This document shows positions 33,545 through 41,829 of a stretch of 64,000 bases of DNA, piece by piece; position 1 is the first letter of the stretch; every line of letters begins with the position of its first letter. The notes under the pieces are model-generated. The model did not search any database. It saw only the letters and a program-made list of their open reading frames with translations, and had not been told where the DNA came from. The stretch is from Aromatoleum petrolei (GTDB taxonomy: Bacteria; Pseudomonadota; Gammaproteobacteria; Burkholderiales; Rhodocyclaceae). The position numbers and the translations under genes are program-made. Where the stretch lies: contig NZ_CP059560.1 in the NCBI RefSeq assembly GCF_017894385.1, positions 5,340,501-5,404,500 of the forward strand, in the 5' to 3' direction.

Positions 33545-34753
33545 ATGACCCGCTACACGGCCGAAATTCCATACGGCGCCTACTGGAGCACGCCCTTCGC
33601 GCGCTGGCAGGGCAGTTTCGCGTCGCTGCACAGCGTGCGCTTCGCCGCGCACGTGGCGAAGAACGAGCTCGCGAAGCGCGCCATCGATCCGCAGGTGATC
33701 GATTACGGCGTGCTCGGGTTCTCGGTGCCGCAGCAGCATGCGTTCTACGGACTGCCCTGGCTCACGGGCCTCGTCGGCGCGACGCGCGCGGGCGGACCGA
33801 CGATGATGCAGGCATGCGCGACCGGCGTGCGCACCCTGCTCGCCGCTGCGCAGGAGATCGAGGCCGGCATGGCCGAGGTCGCGCTCGTCGTGAATTGCGA
33901 CCGCACCTCGAACGGCCCCCACCTCTACTACCCGAATCCGCGCGGGGCCGGCGGCACGGGCACGTCCGAGAACTGGGTGCTCGACAATTTCGGCTGCGAC
34001 CCTTTGGGCGGCCACTCGATGCTGCAAACGGCGGAGAACGTCGCCGCCAAGCATCGCGTCACGACCTCTCAGCAGCACGAGCTCGTGCTGCGACGCGAGG
34101 CGCAATACGGCGACGCACTGAAGGACGATTCCGCCTTCCTGCGCCGCTTCATGACCCTGCCCTTCGAGGTCCCGAGCGCCGATTTCCGCAAGATCGCGGC
34201 GACGCTCGACGGCGACGAGGGCACGTCGCGCTCCACGGCCGAGGGCCTCGCGAAACTGAAGCCCGCCGCCGAGGGAGGGACGGTCACTTTCGGCGCCCAG
34301 ACGCATCCGGCCGACGGCAACGCGGGGATCCTCGTGACGACGCCCGAGCGGGCGAAAGCGCTGTCGAAGGATCCGGCGATCGCCGTGCGGCTTCACGGCT
34401 TCGGCCTCGCCCGCACAGAGCTCGCGCACATGCCCGAGGCGATGATTCCCGCCGCGCGGCGCGCGCTCGACCAGGCCGGCCGCGGCATCGCCGACATGAC
34501 CGCCATCAAGACGCACAACCCGTTCGCGGTGAACGACATCGTCTTCGCCCGCGAGACCGGCGCAAACCTGGACACGATCAATAACTTCGGGTGCTCGCTG
34601 GTCTGGGGGCATCCGCAGGCGCCGATGGGCACACGCGCGATCATCGAACTCGTCGAGGAGCTCGCGCTGCGCGGCGGCGGTTACGGCCTCTTCACGGGCT
34701 GCGCCGCCGGCGACACGGCGATGGCAGTCGTCGTCGAGGTCGGCGACCGATAG
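33545..34753 (+). CDS. Thiolase (SCP2/acetyl-CoA acetyltransferase-like), probable IaaA
   Basis: A 402-aa thiolase-fold protein. The nucleophilic Cys is in MMQACATGVR (about residue 98). The third motif is HNPFAVND, resembling the HDCF-type motif of SCP2-like thiolases, where FadA-type enzymes have NEAF. The His motif is VWGHPQAPMG, and GCAAGDTAMA lies at the C-terminus. Predicted reaction: cleavage of 3-(2-aminophenyl)-3-oxopropionyl-CoA with CoA to 2-aminobenzoyl-CoA and acetyl-CoA. GGAGA precedes the ATG at 33545. The published cluster includes a beta-ketothiolase. SCP2-like thiolases often require a small zinc-binding partner, and one candidate lies at 28061-28279. Confidence 0.87.
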   Translation: MTRYTAEIPYGAYWSTPFARWQGSFASLHSVRFAAHVAKNELAKRAIDPQVIDYGVLGFSVPQQHAFYGLPWLTGLVGATRAGGPTMMQACATGVRTLLAAAQEIEAGMAEVALVVNCDRTSNGPHLYYPNPRGAGGTGTSENWVLDNFGCDPLGGHSMLQTAENVAAKHRVTTSQQHELVLRREAQYGDALKDDSAFLRRFMTLPFEVPSADFRKIAATLDGDEGTSRSTAEGLAKLKPAAEGGTVTFGAQTHPADGNAGILVTTPERAKALSKDPAIAVRLHGFGLARTELAHMPEAMIPAARRALDQAGRGIADMTAIKTHNPFAVNDIVFARETGANLDTINNFGCSLVWGHPQAPMGTRAIIELVEELALRGGGYGLFTGCAAGDTAMAVVVEVGDR

Positions 34754-34942
34754 ACCTTGCAGGCGCGCCGCCCACGTCGAAGGGACACGCGGCGCAAGGC
34801 AGCACAGGACCACGCATCACCTCTCCCCTCGGGGAGAATCGAGAGGCGCAAAAGCGCCCGGACGCAGCATCCCCAACCGGATTCGAACGAGTCAGAAGAG
34901 GCGCGTATAGCGCCCGTGACCGAACTTGGAGGAGGAATGGGG

Positions 34943-36475
34943 ATGGACCTGTCCGAATGGATCGTCCGTCAGGCCGGGCTCGCGCCCGACAAGACGGCGA
35001 TCCGCTTCCCGGAGCGCGACGTGACGTACGCGGCGTTTGCCGCGGAGATCGAGCGACTCGCGTCGGCGCTCCACGTGTCCGGCGTCGAGCGCGGCGACTG
35101 CGTGGCGTTTCTCGGCTACAACCGCCCGGAGACGCTCGCCGCGTTGTTCGCCTGTGCGCGTCTGGGTGCGCTCTTCATGCCGCTCAATTGGCGGCTCGCC
35201 GGCCCGGAGCACCGGCAACTGCTCGCCGACTGTCCGCCGAAGGTGCTGCTCGCGGAGCCGCGCTTCATCGAGCAGATCGACGCCTTCCGCGATGAACTCG
35301 GCGCGATGACGCTCGTCGCGTTCGGCGCACCGCCGCGAGGCTGGATCGCCTTCGACGACCTGATGCGGCGCGGCGACGCGCCCTTGCCGCAGGACCCGCG
35401 CGTCGGCCCCGATACGCCGCTGCTGATCTGCTACACGTCGGGCACGACCGGCAAGGCGAAGGGCGCGCTCCTGACGCAGGACGCGCTGGCGTGGAACGCC
35501 GCGAACAGCGCCGACCTGCACGGCCTCACGAGCGAGGACCGCATCCTCACGACGCTGCCGCTGTTCCATGTCGGCGGGCTCAACAACCAGACCACGCCCG
35601 CCCTGTCGCGCGGCTGCACCGTCGTCCTGCACCCGCGCTTCGACGTCGATGCGACCTTCGACGCAATCGAAGGCGAGCGCATCACGCTGACCGTGCTCGT
35701 ACCGGCGCAGATCGAGGCGATGATGGCGCACCCGCGCTGGCCGAAGGCGGATCTCTCCAGCCTGCGCATGATCACCACGGGCTCGACGATCGTGCCGGAC
35801 CGGCTCTTCCGCGCAGTCCACGAACGCGGCATCCCGCTCGTGCAGATCTACGGATCGACCGAAACCAGCCCGATCGCCGCCTACGTCAAGGCCGCCGACG
35901 CCTTCACGCACGCGGGCTCGGCGGGACGCCCTGCCCGTCACTGCAGCGTTCGCGTCGCGGGCGAAGGCGGAACCGACGCGAAGACGGGCGCGAGCGGCGA
36001 GATCCTCGTGCGCGGCCCGAACGTCATGGCCGGCTACTGGAACAACCCGCAGGCAAGCTCCGAGGCGCTGCGTGACGGCTGGTTCCACACCGGCGACATG
36101 GGCCATTTCGATGCCGACGGCTGGCTGTGGGTCGACGGCCGCAAGAAGGAAATGATCATTTCCGGCGGCGAAAACATCTATCCGGCCGAGATCGAGAACC
36201 TCCTCGCCGAGTCGTCCGACATCGCCGAGGTGGCCATCGTCGGCCGCCCCGATGAACGCTGGGGCGAATCCGTCGTCGCGGTCATCGTCACCCACGCAGG
36301 CTCGACGCTCGATGCGGACGGTGTGCTCGGACTCCTCGAGGGCCGCATCGCCCGCTACAAGCTGCCGAAGGAAGTGTTGTTCGTCGACGAACTCCCGCGC
36401 ACCGCACTGGGCAAGGTCCGAAAGGACGAAGTGCGGCGCCTGGTCGCGCGCAAAACGTTCATGGAGCACATCTGA
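34943..36475 (+). CDS. iaaB: Indoleacetate-CoA ligase type AMP-forming ligase
   Basis: A 510-aa ANL-superfamily ligase. Motifs in order: YTSGTTGKAKG phosphate loop, YGSTETSP, WFHTGDMG, GRKKEMIISGGENIYPAE hinge and the catalytic Lys in RTALGKVRKDE. The described IaaB of Aromatoleum activates indole-3-acetate. GGAGGAGGA is seven bases from the ATG at 34943; the ATG at 34937 is too close. A 189-bp gap separates it from the thiolase gene and holds a small hairpin (34822-34837, arms TCTCCC and GGGAGA) that could tune readthrough. Its stop overlaps the next start as TGATG. The true substrate in vivo is uncertain because the ring-opening steps may act on the free acid. Confidence 0.85.
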   Translation: MDLSEWIVRQAGLAPDKTAIRFPERDVTYAAFAAEIERLASALHVSGVERGDCVAFLGYNRPETLAALFACARLGALFMPLNWRLAGPEHRQLLADCPPKVLLAEPRFIEQIDAFRDELGAMTLVAFGAPPRGWIAFDDLMRRGDAPLPQDPRVGPDTPLLICYTSGTTGKAKGALLTQDALAWNAANSADLHGLTSEDRILTTLPLFHVGGLNNQTTPALSRGCTVVLHPRFDVDATFDAIEGERITLTVLVPAQIEAMMAHPRWPKADLSSLRMITTGSTIVPDRLFRAVHERGIPLVQIYGSTETSPIAAYVKAADAFTHAGSAGRPARHCSVRVAGEGGTDAKTGASGEILVRGPNVMAGYWNNPQASSEALRDGWFHTGDMGHFDADGWLWVDGRKKEMIISGGENIYPAEIENLLAESSDIAEVAIVGRPDERWGESVVAVIVTHAGSTLDADGVLGLLEGRIARYKLPKEVLFVDELPRTALGKVRKDEVRRLVARKTFMEHI

Positions 36476-38601
36476 TGACATTGAAAATCGGAATCGACGT
36501 CGGGGGTACCTTCACCGATTTCGTCGTTACCCGCGACGGCGCCGAGCCGGCGATCTTCAAGACGCTGTCGACGCCGTCCGACCCCTCGATCGCGGTGGTC
36601 AACGGCCTCACCGATATCGCCGCAAGCATGCATCCGCCGATGACGCTCGAGGCGTTCGCGCCGACGATCGACACCATCGTGCACGGCACGACCGTGACGA
36701 CGAACGCGACCCTGACCGGCACCGGCGCGAAGAGCGGCCTGCTGACGACCGAAGGGGTGCGCGACGCGCTGGAGATGCGCCGCGGCATCCGTGAGGAGCA
36801 GTACAACAACCGCTACACCAACGTGAAGCCGCTCGTGCCGCGCTACCTGCGGGCGGGCATCCCGGGCCGGCTCGATCGCGACGGCGGGGAGGCCGCGCCG
36901 CTCGATCTCGACGCGGTGAAGGAGGCGATCGCCCTCTTCCGCAGTGAAGGCGTGCAGGCGGTGTCGATCTGCTTCATAAACTCCTTCGCCAACCCGGCCC
37001 ACGAACAGGCTGCCGCCGACATGGTCCGCCGCGAGCTGCCCGACGCCTACCTGTCGGTATCGACCGATCTGCTGCCCTCGATCCGCTTCTACGAGCGCGT
37101 CAGCACGACGGCGCTGAACTCCTACGTCGGCCCGAAGCTGAACCATTACCTCGACCAGCTCGTCGGGCGATTGAAGGGCATCGGCTTCGACGGGCTGCTG
37201 CTGATCATGCAGTCAAACGGCGGGGTGATCTCGCCGCAGCTCGCGCGCGAGAAGGCGGCGCTGACGCTGCTGTCGGGACCCGCGGGCGGCCCGGGCGCCG
37301 GCCTCCACTACGTGCGCATCCACGGCCAGAACAAGTGCATTGTCACCGACATGGGCGGCACGAGCTTCGAGGCGTCCGTGGCCGTCGATGCACCGATGAT
37401 CAAGAACGACGGCGAGATCGCGCGCCACAAGATCGCGCTGCCGATGCTCGACATCCACACGATAGGCGCGGGCGGCGGCTCGATCGGCTGGCTCGACGAA
37501 GGCGGCCTCCTGCGCATGGGCCCTGCGAGCGCCGGCGCCGACCCCGGGCCCGCGTCCTACGGCAAGGGCGGCAAGCTCCCCGCGACGACCGATGCAAACG
37601 TCGTGCTGGGCTACCTCGACCCGGATTTCTTCGCCGGCGGGAAGATGAAGCTCGACGTCGCCGCCGCGCGTGCCGCGATCGAAGAACACATCGCGCAGCC
37701 GATGGGCCTGAGCATCGAGGAGGCCGCGGCCGGCATGTACCGCGTCGCGTGCAACAACATGGCGCAGGGCGTGCGCGAGGTGACGATCAAGCGCGGCTTC
37801 GATCCGCGCGAGTTCCCCTTCATCCCCGCCGGTGGTGCCGGACCCATCCATTCCTGCCTGATCTGCGACGAACTCGAAATCCCGCTGCAGATCGTGCCGC
37901 GCGAATCCTCGGTGCTGTGCGCGTTCGGCATGCTGATGAGCGAGCTCAAGCACGATTTCGTGCGCACCTTCGTTTCGCGGCTCGACGCGGCCGACTGGAC
38001 GAAGCTCGACGGCATCATCGCCGCGATGGCCGTCGACGGGGCCCGTCAGCTCGACGCGGAGCGCATCCCGGAGGGACGCCGCCGCTTCGACGTGAAGCTC
38101 GACTGCCGCTACGTGAAGCAGTACCACGAGGTCTCGTTCGTCGTGCCGCAGGCGCTGATCGCCACGGGCGACGCCGCAGGCATTGCGCGCGCCTTCCACG
38201 CCGAGCACAACCGCCTGTACGGCTATTCGCTCGAAGCCGAGAACACGCCGGTCGAGATCATCAACGTGCGCGTGCAGGCGATCGGCGTCACCGACAAGCC
38301 GGTCGCGCGCCACGAGTCGTGGGCGGGCGAGGACGCCGCGCACGCGCTGAAGGGCCGGCGCGCCGTCTATATCCCCGAGACCCGGAAGTTCCGCGAAGTC
38401 CCGGTCTATGACGGCCACCGCATGCGCCACGGCAACCGCATCGAGGGACCAGCGATGATCGAGCAGGAGACGACCGCGATTTTCGTGTCGGCGTCCTTCG
38501 ACTGCGTCGTCGATGCGCTTGGCTCGTTCGCGCTGTACCGCAAGGGGCGTGAGGACCTCGTCGAATCGTGCATTCCCGAGAAGAAGGAGGCGCTGGCATG
38601 A
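36475..38601 (+). CDS. iaaC: Hydantoinase A-like subunit of the oxindole-acetate ring-opening enzyme
   Basis: A 708-aa member of the hydantoinase A/acetone-carboxylase beta family. It has an ATP-binding loop DVGGTFTDFV (residues 7-16), GTTVTTN, MQSNGGVIS, a VTDMGGTSFEASVAVD block, GAGGGSIGW, and GGAGPIHS near residue 460. It is thought to hydrolyse the lactam of 2-oxoindole-3-acetate to (2-aminophenyl)succinate with ATP. Its context between a CoA ligase and a B12 mutase, with a molybdenum hydroxylase downstream, matches the anaerobic auxin cluster, whereas acetophenone carboxylase has more subunits. The symbol rests on matching gene order. Its stop overlaps the iaaE start as ATGA. Confidence 0.85.
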   Translation: MTLKIGIDVGGTFTDFVVTRDGAEPAIFKTLSTPSDPSIAVVNGLTDIAASMHPPMTLEAFAPTIDTIVHGTTVTTNATLTGTGAKSGLLTTEGVRDALEMRRGIREEQYNNRYTNVKPLVPRYLRAGIPGRLDRDGGEAAPLDLDAVKEAIALFRSEGVQAVSICFINSFANPAHEQAAADMVRRELPDAYLSVSTDLLPSIRFYERVSTTALNSYVGPKLNHYLDQLVGRLKGIGFDGLLLIMQSNGGVISPQLAREKAALTLLSGPAGGPGAGLHYVRIHGQNKCIVTDMGGTSFEASVAVDAPMIKNDGEIARHKIALPMLDIHTIGAGGGSIGWLDEGGLLRMGPASAGADPGPASYGKGGKLPATTDANVVLGYLDPDFFAGGKMKLDVAAARAAIEEHIAQPMGLSIEEAAAGMYRVACNNMAQGVREVTIKRGFDPREFPFIPAGGAGPIHSCLICDELEIPLQIVPRESSVLCAFGMLMSELKHDFVRTFVSRLDAADWTKLDGIIAAMAVDGARQLDAERIPEGRRRFDVKLDCRYVKQYHEVSFVVPQALIATGDAAGIARAFHAEHNRLYGYSLEAENTPVEIINVRVQAIGVTDKPVARHESWAGEDAAHALKGRRAVYIPETRKFREVPVYDGHRMRHGNRIEGPAMIEQETTAIFVSASFDCVVDALGSFALYRKGREDLVESCIPEKKEALA

Positions 38602-40295
38602 GCAACGCGAAGATCGACCCCATCCTGCTGTCCGTCTATGCGCGGACCTTCCGCTCGATCACCGACGAGATGAGCATCTCGATGGAGCAGACGACGCGCT
38701 CGCCGATCCTGTGCGAGGCCAAGGACTACGTCACCGGCCTGTACGACGGCGACGGCAACATGCTGGAGCAGACGGAGAACCTGCCGATCCTCGCGTTCTC
38801 GCTGGCGCCGGTGTGCAAGTACATCAAGGACTACTTCGGCGACGACCTGCATCCGGGCGACGTGATCTTCCACAACGACGTGTTCAGTCTGGGCAACCAG
38901 AACAACGACGTCGCGGTGTTCAAGCCCGTGTTCTTCGAAGGCAAGCTCGTCGCCTGGACCGCGGTCAAGGGTCACCAGGCCGACATCGGCGGCAACGTCG
39001 CGGGCGGCTACAACCCGAACGCAGTCGAGGTGTGGCAGGAGGCGCTGCGCATCCCGCCGGTGAAGGTCGTCGAAAAGGGCAAGCTCAGGAAGGACGTGTG
39101 GAACCTGATCTTCGCCAACGTGCGGCTCGACATCGTGCAGCACGACATGAAGGCCGAGATGGGCGCGTGCACGGTCGGCGAGCGGCGTTTCCTTGAGCTG
39201 ATCTCGAAGTACGGCGTCGCGAGCTACGAGTCGCACAAGCAGGCTTTGTTCGACGCGACGCGCCGGATGATGGAAGCGGAGATCGCGAAGATCCCGAACG
39301 GCCGCTACTCGGGCGAAGGCAAGGTGTTCTACGACGGCCGCCACGTCGGTTCGGAGTTCACGATCCGCGTCGATATCGAGGTGCAGGACCGCGCCATCCG
39401 CTTCGACTACTCGCGCACCGATGCGCAGACCAACGGCTTCGTGAACGGCACCTTCACGTCGAGCGCGTCGGCGACGATCCTGACGCTGCTGCAGATGGTG
39501 AACCCGGACATCCCGCACAACGAGGGCATGGTGCAGCCGATCGAGATCGTGATCCCGGAAGGCACGATCCTCAACGCGGCCTACCCGAAGGCGACGACTT
39601 TCGGCAACCACCTGTGCCCGCCCAACGCGGACGCGATCCAGCGCGCGCTCGCGCCGGTGATGCCCGAGCGCGTGACCGCCGGCTGGAACAACCTGCTCGC
39701 GAGCCTCACGACCGGCATCGACCCGAAGACCAACGAGAAGTATGTCGACATCGGCTTCATGGGCCTCAAGGGCGGCTCGGGCGCGATGCTCGGCACCGAC
39801 GGCTACGATCACATCGGCATGATCGATGCGTCCGGCGGCGTGCTCGACCAGGACTACGAGATGTTCGAGCAGCAGACGCCGCATCGCCTGATCCGCCACG
39901 AACTTCTCGCCGACTCGGCCGGCGCCGGCGAATGGCGCGGGGGGCTGGGCGTCGAGACGATCTTCGAGATCGGCTCCAACGACACGCAGCTCGTGACCTT
40001 TGGCGACGGCGACTTCGAGCCGGCCTTCGGGCTCTTCGGCGGCGGCGAGGGCGGGCTCAACTTCATCCGCCTGCACTACCCCGACGGCCAGACCGTCGTG
40101 CCGAAGAACAAGGACCTGATCACCGGCGTACCGAAAGGCACGATCTACCATCAGGTCGCGAGCGGCGGCGGCGGCTACGGCGATCCGAAGCGGCGCGACC
40201 GCAAGCTGCTCGCCGATGAGATCCGCAACGGCGTGATTTCGGAGCAGGCGGCGCGCGAGCTGTACGGGTATGAGCCGGAAAAGGCGCCGGCATGA
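38598..40295 (+). CDS. iaaE: Hydantoinase B-like subunit of the oxindole-acetate ring-opening enzyme
   Basis: A 565-aa hydantoinase B-family protein. Family motifs include MSISMEQTTRSPIL, HPGDVIFHNDVF, a GHQADIGG metal-site-like motif, CPPNADAIQRALAP, and the C-terminal GGGGYGDPKRR. It partners IaaC in ATP-dependent lactam opening. AAGAAGGAGG sits upstream of the ATG at 38598, which overlaps the iaaC stop, so synthesis is coupled one to one. It is about 40 residues shorter than the HyuB at 2470-4278. The overlap with iaaF is again ATGA. Confidence 0.85.
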   Translation: MSNAKIDPILLSVYARTFRSITDEMSISMEQTTRSPILCEAKDYVTGLYDGDGNMLEQTENLPILAFSLAPVCKYIKDYFGDDLHPGDVIFHNDVFSLGNQNNDVAVFKPVFFEGKLVAWTAVKGHQADIGGNVAGGYNPNAVEVWQEALRIPPVKVVEKGKLRKDVWNLIFANVRLDIVQHDMKAEMGACTVGERRFLELISKYGVASYESHKQALFDATRRMMEAEIAKIPNGRYSGEGKVFYDGRHVGSEFTIRVDIEVQDRAIRFDYSRTDAQTNGFVNGTFTSSASATILTLLQMVNPDIPHNEGMVQPIEIVIPEGTILNAAYPKATTFGNHLCPPNADAIQRALAPVMPERVTAGWNNLLASLTTGIDPKTNEKYVDIGFMGLKGGSGAMLGTDGYDHIGMIDASGGVLDQDYEMFEQQTPHRLIRHELLADSAGAGEWRGGLGVETIFEIGSNDTQLVTFGDGDFEPAFGLFGGGEGGLNFIRLHYPDGQTVVPKNKDLITGVPKGTIYHQVASGGGGYGDPKRRDRKLLADEIRNGVISEQAARELYGYEPEKAPA

Positions 40296-41425
40296 ACTTC
40301 GATCTCACCGACGAACAACGCGCGATACAGGACACCTTCGCGCGCTTCTGCGACGAGCGCATCGCCCCGCAGGCGGCGGCGCTCGACGAGGCGCGCGCCT
40401 TCCCGCGTGCGCTCTTCCGCGAGCTCGCCGAGCTCGGCTTCTTCGGCATGCGCTATCCCGAATCGGTCGGCGGCACCGGGCTGGCGCTGACCGAGTTCTG
40501 TCTCGCGCTCACCGAGGTCGCGCGTGGCTCGATGTCGCTGGCCGGCGCGGTGGCGATGCAGTCGCTGATGGGGACGAAGTTCCTGCAGCTCCTCGGCAAC
40601 GCCGACATCATCGAGAGCCTCTTCAAGCCGGCGCTGCGCGGCGACAGGATCGGCGCGATCTGCATGACCGAGCCGAACGCAGGCTCCGACCTCGAATCGA
40701 TCGCAACCACCGCGACGAAGGTCGACGGCGGCTACGTCCTCAACGGCCAGAAGACCTGGATCACGTCGGCGCCGCTTGCCGACTTCTTCACCGTGTTCGC
40801 CCGCGCCGGCGACGAGAAGAAGCTGACGATCTTCCTCGTCGAGAAGGAGTTCAGGGGCCTCGTCGTCGGGCGCGAGATCCACAAGATGGGCGTTTGGGCG
40901 CTGCCGACCTCGGAAGTGGCCTTCAACGACTGCTTCGTGCCGGACAGCCATCGCCTGTCGAAGGAGGAAGGCGACGGCGAGGCGCATCTGAGGAAGACCC
41001 TCGCCGAGATCCGCATCATCACCGGCGCGATGGCGCTCGGCGTCGCGCGCGCGGCGCTCAACGAAGCCGTGCGCTACGCCGGCGAGCGCCAGCAGTTCGG
41101 CAAGCCGATCAACCGCTTCCAGGCAATCCAGCTCAAGCTCGCCGAGATGGCGACCGGACTGGAGGCGGCAACCGCCCTCGTCCACCGCGCCGCGTGGCTG
41201 TGCGACGCGAAGCGCCCGCACCACAAGGAGGCCGCGATGGCGAAGCTGTTCGCGACCGAAACCGCGGCGTCGATCTGCGACCAGGCCGCGCGTGTGCTCG
41301 CGTCCTACGGCTACGCGATGGAGTACCCGGTGCAGCGTTACCTGCGCGACGTGCGCTTCACGCTGATCGGCGGCGGCACCAGCGAAATCCTCAAACTCGT
41401 CATTGCGAAGGAGGTCAGCGCATGA
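40292..41425 (+). CDS. iaaF: Acyl-CoA dehydrogenase, probable decarboxylating benzylmalonyl-CoA dehydrogenase
   Basis: A 377-aa FAD-dependent acyl-CoA dehydrogenase with usual landmarks: MTEPNAGSDLESIAT, GQKTWITSAP, and RYAGERQQFGKPINRF. In place of the common catalytic-base motif YEGT near the C-terminus, it reads GGGTSEIL, so the usual Glu is Gly361. IaaF of Aromatoleum oxidises and decarboxylates benzylmalonyl-CoA to cinnamoyl-CoA without needing proton abstraction at C2, which fits a missing base. Isovaleryl-CoA-type enzymes also have Gly here and carry the base elsewhere, so this is supportive only. It lies directly before the mutase genes that would make its substrate. Confidence 0.87.
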   Translation: MNFDLTDEQRAIQDTFARFCDERIAPQAAALDEARAFPRALFRELAELGFFGMRYPESVGGTGLALTEFCLALTEVARGSMSLAGAVAMQSLMGTKFLQLLGNADIIESLFKPALRGDRIGAICMTEPNAGSDLESIATTATKVDGGYVLNGQKTWITSAPLADFFTVFARAGDEKKLTIFLVEKEFRGLVVGREIHKMGVWALPTSEVAFNDCFVPDSHRLSKEEGDGEAHLRKTLAEIRIITGAMALGVARAALNEAVRYAGERQQFGKPINRFQAIQLKLAEMATGLEAATALVHRAAWLCDAKRPHHKEAAMAKLFATETAASICDQAARVLASYGYAMEYPVQRYLRDVRFTLIGGGTSEILKLVIAKEVSA

Positions 41426-41829
41426 ACGACACCGCACAACAACGCCCCATCCGCGTGCTGCTCGCAAAGCCGGGCCTCGACGGTCACGATCAGGGCGCGA
41501 AGGTCGTCGCCCGCGCGATGATGGACGCAGGCTTCGAGGTCATCTACACAGGCCTGCGGCAGACGCCCGAACAGGTGAGCCGCATCGCGCTCGACGAGGA
41601 CGTCGACGTCATCGCGCTCTCCAGCATGGCGGGCTCGCACCTGCCCTTCTGCCGCAAGCTGAAACCGCTGCTCGAAGCGAACGGCCTCGACGACAAGCTG
41701 TGGATGATCGGCGGCAACCTGCCGGCCCAGGACCACGACGCGCTGCGCGAGCTGGGCTTCAAGGGCATCTTCCCGACCGGCTCGAAGCTCGATGCGATCG
41801 CAGACTACATCCGGGAGAACGTCGCATGA
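41422..41829 (+). CDS. iaaG: B12-binding small subunit of phenylsuccinyl-CoA-type mutase
   Basis: A 135-aa Rossmann-like cobalamin-binding protein. The base-off/His-on motif DGHDQG (Asp20, His22, Gly25) is intact, followed by SSMAGSH and GGNLPAQD motifs that wrap the nucleotide tail. It corresponds to the small subunit of two-part isobutyryl-/methylmalonyl-CoA mutases. Start and stop overlap the neighbouring genes as ATGA, so it is coupled to the dehydrogenase and to the large subunit. It supplies the cofactor for carbon-skeleton rearrangement in the auxin pathway. Confidence 0.9.
   Translation: MNDTAQQRPIRVLLAKPGLDGHDQGAKVVARAMMDAGFEVIYTGLRQTPEQVSRIALDEDVDVIALSSMAGSHLPFCRKLKPLLEANGLDDKLWMIGGNLPAQDHDALRELGFKGIFPTGSKLDAIADYIRENVA

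Noticed and set aside
36475-40295. Acetophenone or acetone carboxylase
   Set aside because: Those enzymes have additional subunits. Here only two are present, and the adjacent mutase, molybdenum hydroxylase and family III CoA-transferase match the indole-acetate cluster.
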